A stretch of 64,000 nt of DNA from Metarhizium brunneum (lineage: Eukaryota > Ascomycota > Sordariomycetes > Hypocreales > Clavicipitaceae). Shown here piece by piece: positions 62,001-64,000 of the stretch (the stretch's first letter is position 1; the number at the start of each line of letters is the position of its first letter). The notes beneath the pieces are model-generated. The model saw only the letters and a program-made list of their open reading frames with translations, did not search any database and was not told where the DNA came from. The stretch is taken from assembly GCF_013426205.1 (NCBI RefSeq), contig NC_089422.1, positions 7,529,001-7,593,000 on the forward strand, read 5' to 3'. A program made the position numbers and the translations under genes.

Positions 62001-62305
62001 TTTTTTTCTTTTTCGGCTCTTCAGCGCAGAAAACCGGTGCATGATGCTTGATATTGTATACTTTGATTGCCTGTCGAGGAGCGGTTTCGAACTTGTCCGA
62101 CATATTTCCCGGTTTTTTGGTGTTATTGCAATGCACGCACTCTTGGGCCAAGGCCAAGAGGCCCAAGCACCACGTCAAGCAGACAAGTAAAGTTAAACTA
62201 ACGTTTCAATTATATAGTCATATCTGGGAAGCGATCCGCTTAGTATGGCCGGACTCCCACTGGGCCGCGGATAGTCACTACGCCGGCATTGAGAGCCGGC
62301 TGTGA
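59083..62305 (+). CDS. LON2: Peroxisomal Lon protease homologue
   Basis: ATP-dependent serine protease and chaperone of the peroxisome matrix (fungal Pln/Lon2). Exons 59083-59551, 59621-61671, 61799-61968 and 62218-62305 give 925 residues. The N-terminal LON substrate domain ([20 protein letters not shown]) runs to about 300. The AAA+ module has Walker [14 protein letters not shown] (about 479) and Walker [11 protein letters not shown] (about 541). The protease domain has the Ser of KDGPSSG (about residue 815) and the paired Lys of GGIKEKL (about 858). The chain ends in Ser-Arg-Leu, a PTS1 signal. It lacks a mitochondrial presequence. The last intron is long for this window (249 bases), with a CTAAC branch site, and only the final exon carries the PTS1. 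Confidence 0.95.
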
Positions 62306-62744
62306 GGGTGTATATCGAACCCTATTTAGATGTCTGCGCTTGGATTACTATTTAGTGCTATTCAAGGAATCAGCAATGCCATGCCACTAGCATTATTTGA
62401 AACCGCCCTTTTCGCGTTTCATTTGTAGCCTCGTTGTTGATGCGGCGTTAGTCAGTTGTTGGCTGAGCTGGTTGTGATGGAACAAGGACCCCTAGTTTGG
62501 CTCCAGACCAGACAATCTACCTAGACCCGGCAATGGCGATGGCCAGCAGAGGACGCGCGGAGATAATGCATAAGTTATAAGTGTTTTTAATTTTTAATTT
62601 TTTTGAATTCCCTGGCACTGGGGGTCCCACAGCTACACTCCAGAGTCGGCGATGCCGTCTGACCACGGGGTCCAGTAAAACTACTAGGATAGGGGCAGTT
62701 TGTCGACCCCATCAGATAAACAGTGCATGTATATACAGTAAGTA

Positions 62745-62874
62745 GGTGGACAAAAGTCACGATAGTACTCCGTAAGCGATTTTGTACCTAAATGTATTAT
62801 TTTGATTAATAATATTACCTCTAAAAGTATAAATTCTAGTGTAAAAATAGGTTATTATCGAGACTTTTGTCCAG
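62745..62874. mobile_element. 130-base MITE with Tc1/mariner-like inverted ends
   Basis: Ends are inverted repeats: left GGTGGACAAAAGTCACGATA, right (reverse-complemented) CTGGACAAAAGTCTCGATA, sharing TGGACAAAAGTC-N-CGATA. Each end is flanked by TA (62743-62744 and 62875-62876), the target duplication of the Tc1/mariner superfamily. The inside is AT-rich with no coding capacity. It would need a transposase supplied from elsewhere. Confidence 0.75.
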
Positions 62875-63007
62875 TAACTGCATGTGCGGAATATATCACT
62901 TGGCAAAGGGGGTCTGGAGGCGGAGGATACGCCTCATTTCGGCTGGTCATGTGGTTTTGCAACGGGTTTTGTCACATTCGGGTCTCCTGTTGGGTGAGTA
63001 TCTCTTT

Positions 63008-63083
63008 ATGCGGAGTGGCTCGCGGAGGCTCCTCTGCCGTATAGTTTTCTTAGGTAAGCGAGTCTCCACGAGCCATTCCGCAT
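63008..63083. repeat. Imperfect inverted repeat, 24-base arms
   Basis: Left arm 63008-63031 (ATGCGGAGTGGCTCGCGGAG...) pairs with 63060-63083 (GAGTCTCCACGAGCCATTCC...) at 21 of 24 positions, around a 28-base loop. It could be a transposon end pair, a structured RNA, or a terminator-like hairpin. Confidence 0.7.
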
Positions 63084-64000
63084 CTATAGAGATAAAAAAG
63101 AACAAGTCGTCGCGGTGAGGTATGCTCAGCAATCAGCAAACAGACGTTAGCCAGCACGTACCCCCATGTTATCTCGTTTCCTGGCTCCTCCCACTTTTGC
63201 AATTTGTGCTATTTATGCATGTCGTACGATGGCTTTATAGAAGAGGGCCAACCCGGCGGGATGACAGGACAGAAGATGCATTGTACATATGTACAAAATT
63301 ACTGCACGCCACCTTGAAATATGGCCACGATGTTTGTTTCGTTTAGAGTTTGCCGTCTTGAGCCGATGTCTTTTCCGACATGAACCATGCTTGTCCCTCT
63401 CCAGAAGCTCTTTGGACAGGAGGACCTGGTCATTTTCGAGCCAGGCTATGGCGGCAAATGATGTCAATACGGAGCTTCTGGCGACATTTCATCCAAGTTT
63501 ATTTGCGGCAAGCCCATGTGCATCACCGCCGTTGGCGCGCCAGGTCAAGGTTTGTTTCGAGACAGTCCACACCGAGGCGTGTGTGCTTCAATCTCATCAG
63601 CCACATTGGCTTGGTCCTTACTCCGTAGTGCGGAGAAGCATTTATCTTCCGACAGAGCACTCCGCATTCGGATGTCATAGTATGCACATACATTCATACT
63701 AGTTTATGGCCGATAACATTGTCCCCGTCCACTTAAGCTAGTCCACTTAGTTGCCAACGGGCAATACGTTCGGCATAGGGTTGGGCAATGTATGTACATA
63801 TGACTTAATATGTTGGCACGGCCACCGTTACTCCGAGTCATTAGTTACTCCGTAGCGATTCGTGCCATTCGCCTCGTTGCAACGGGTGGTGTAGACTCCG
63901 TACATGGCCACGGTAATGTATTCAGTAGATAAAATATGGTGTTGAATACTCGATAAGCGGCGGGATTTCTTTGACCGTGGTGCTCCTCTCTTTCATGTGC

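Larger units (their letters stand above)
62306..64000. other. Non-coding right end with MITE and hairpin
   Basis: No supported gene. AT-rich up to about 62880, with a MITE at 62745-62874 and a 24-base-arm hairpin at 63008-63083. TACGGAGTA copies at 62766 (inside the MITE), 63619 and 63846. Frames of up to 137 codons have no domains. Confidence 0.6.

Overview
The window is nuclear DNA of a filamentous ascomycete. Genes carry short introns (mostly 50-110 bases, GT-AG with CTAAC-like branch sites), lie on both strands, and encode proteins typical of Sordariomycetes. A CreA/Cre1 repressor, a NACHT-WD40 NOD-like receptor and a BTB-bromodomain protein fit Hypocreales best, but species level cannot be read from the sequence alone. 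Exon joins below were checked by hand for reading frame; every recognised gene gives a whole number of codons.

Layout: 2.3-10.2 kb is a compact housekeeping block: FOL1-type HPPK-DHPS (-), nitronate monooxygenase (+), GLO3 ArfGAP (-), TIM21 (+). From 10.2 to 19.4 kb no gene is recognised; there are only scattered coding-like relics. cre1 (-) lies at 19.5-20.7 kb, preceded by a GC-rich stretch dense in Cre1-type sites. 20.7-27.8 kb is again gene-poor, with one possible rhodopsin-domain relic. A Rad51 paralogue (+) is at 27.8-29.4 kb, a BTB-bromodomain protein (+) at 35.0-36.4 kb, a GPI-anchored cysteine-rich wall protein (+) at 39.5-40.3 kb, and a complete 1407-residue NLR (+) at 42.5-46.9 kb. 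Then come a decayed acyl-CoA-binding-protein copy and its intact paralogue (-), an FSP1/AIF-like oxidoreductase (+), END3 (-), isopentenyl-diphosphate isomerase (+), a GNAT acetyltransferase (+), RPA2 (-) and peroxisomal Lon protease (+). The last 1.7 kb holds a 130-base MITE and a long hairpin.

The genes do not form one pathway or a biosynthetic cluster. They cover folate synthesis, import and trafficking (TIM21, GLO3, END3), carbon repression, DNA replication and repair (RPA2, Rad51 paralogue), lipid and isoprenoid metabolism (ACBP, IDI1), peroxisome quality control, and non-self recognition (NLR). The most unusual features are a 9-base motif, TACGGAGTA, recurring at least 19 times and only outside genes; a bromodomain whose acetyl-lysine-reading Asn appears to be Trp; the Cre1-site cluster upstream of cre1; and the fossil tandem duplicate of the ACBP gene.
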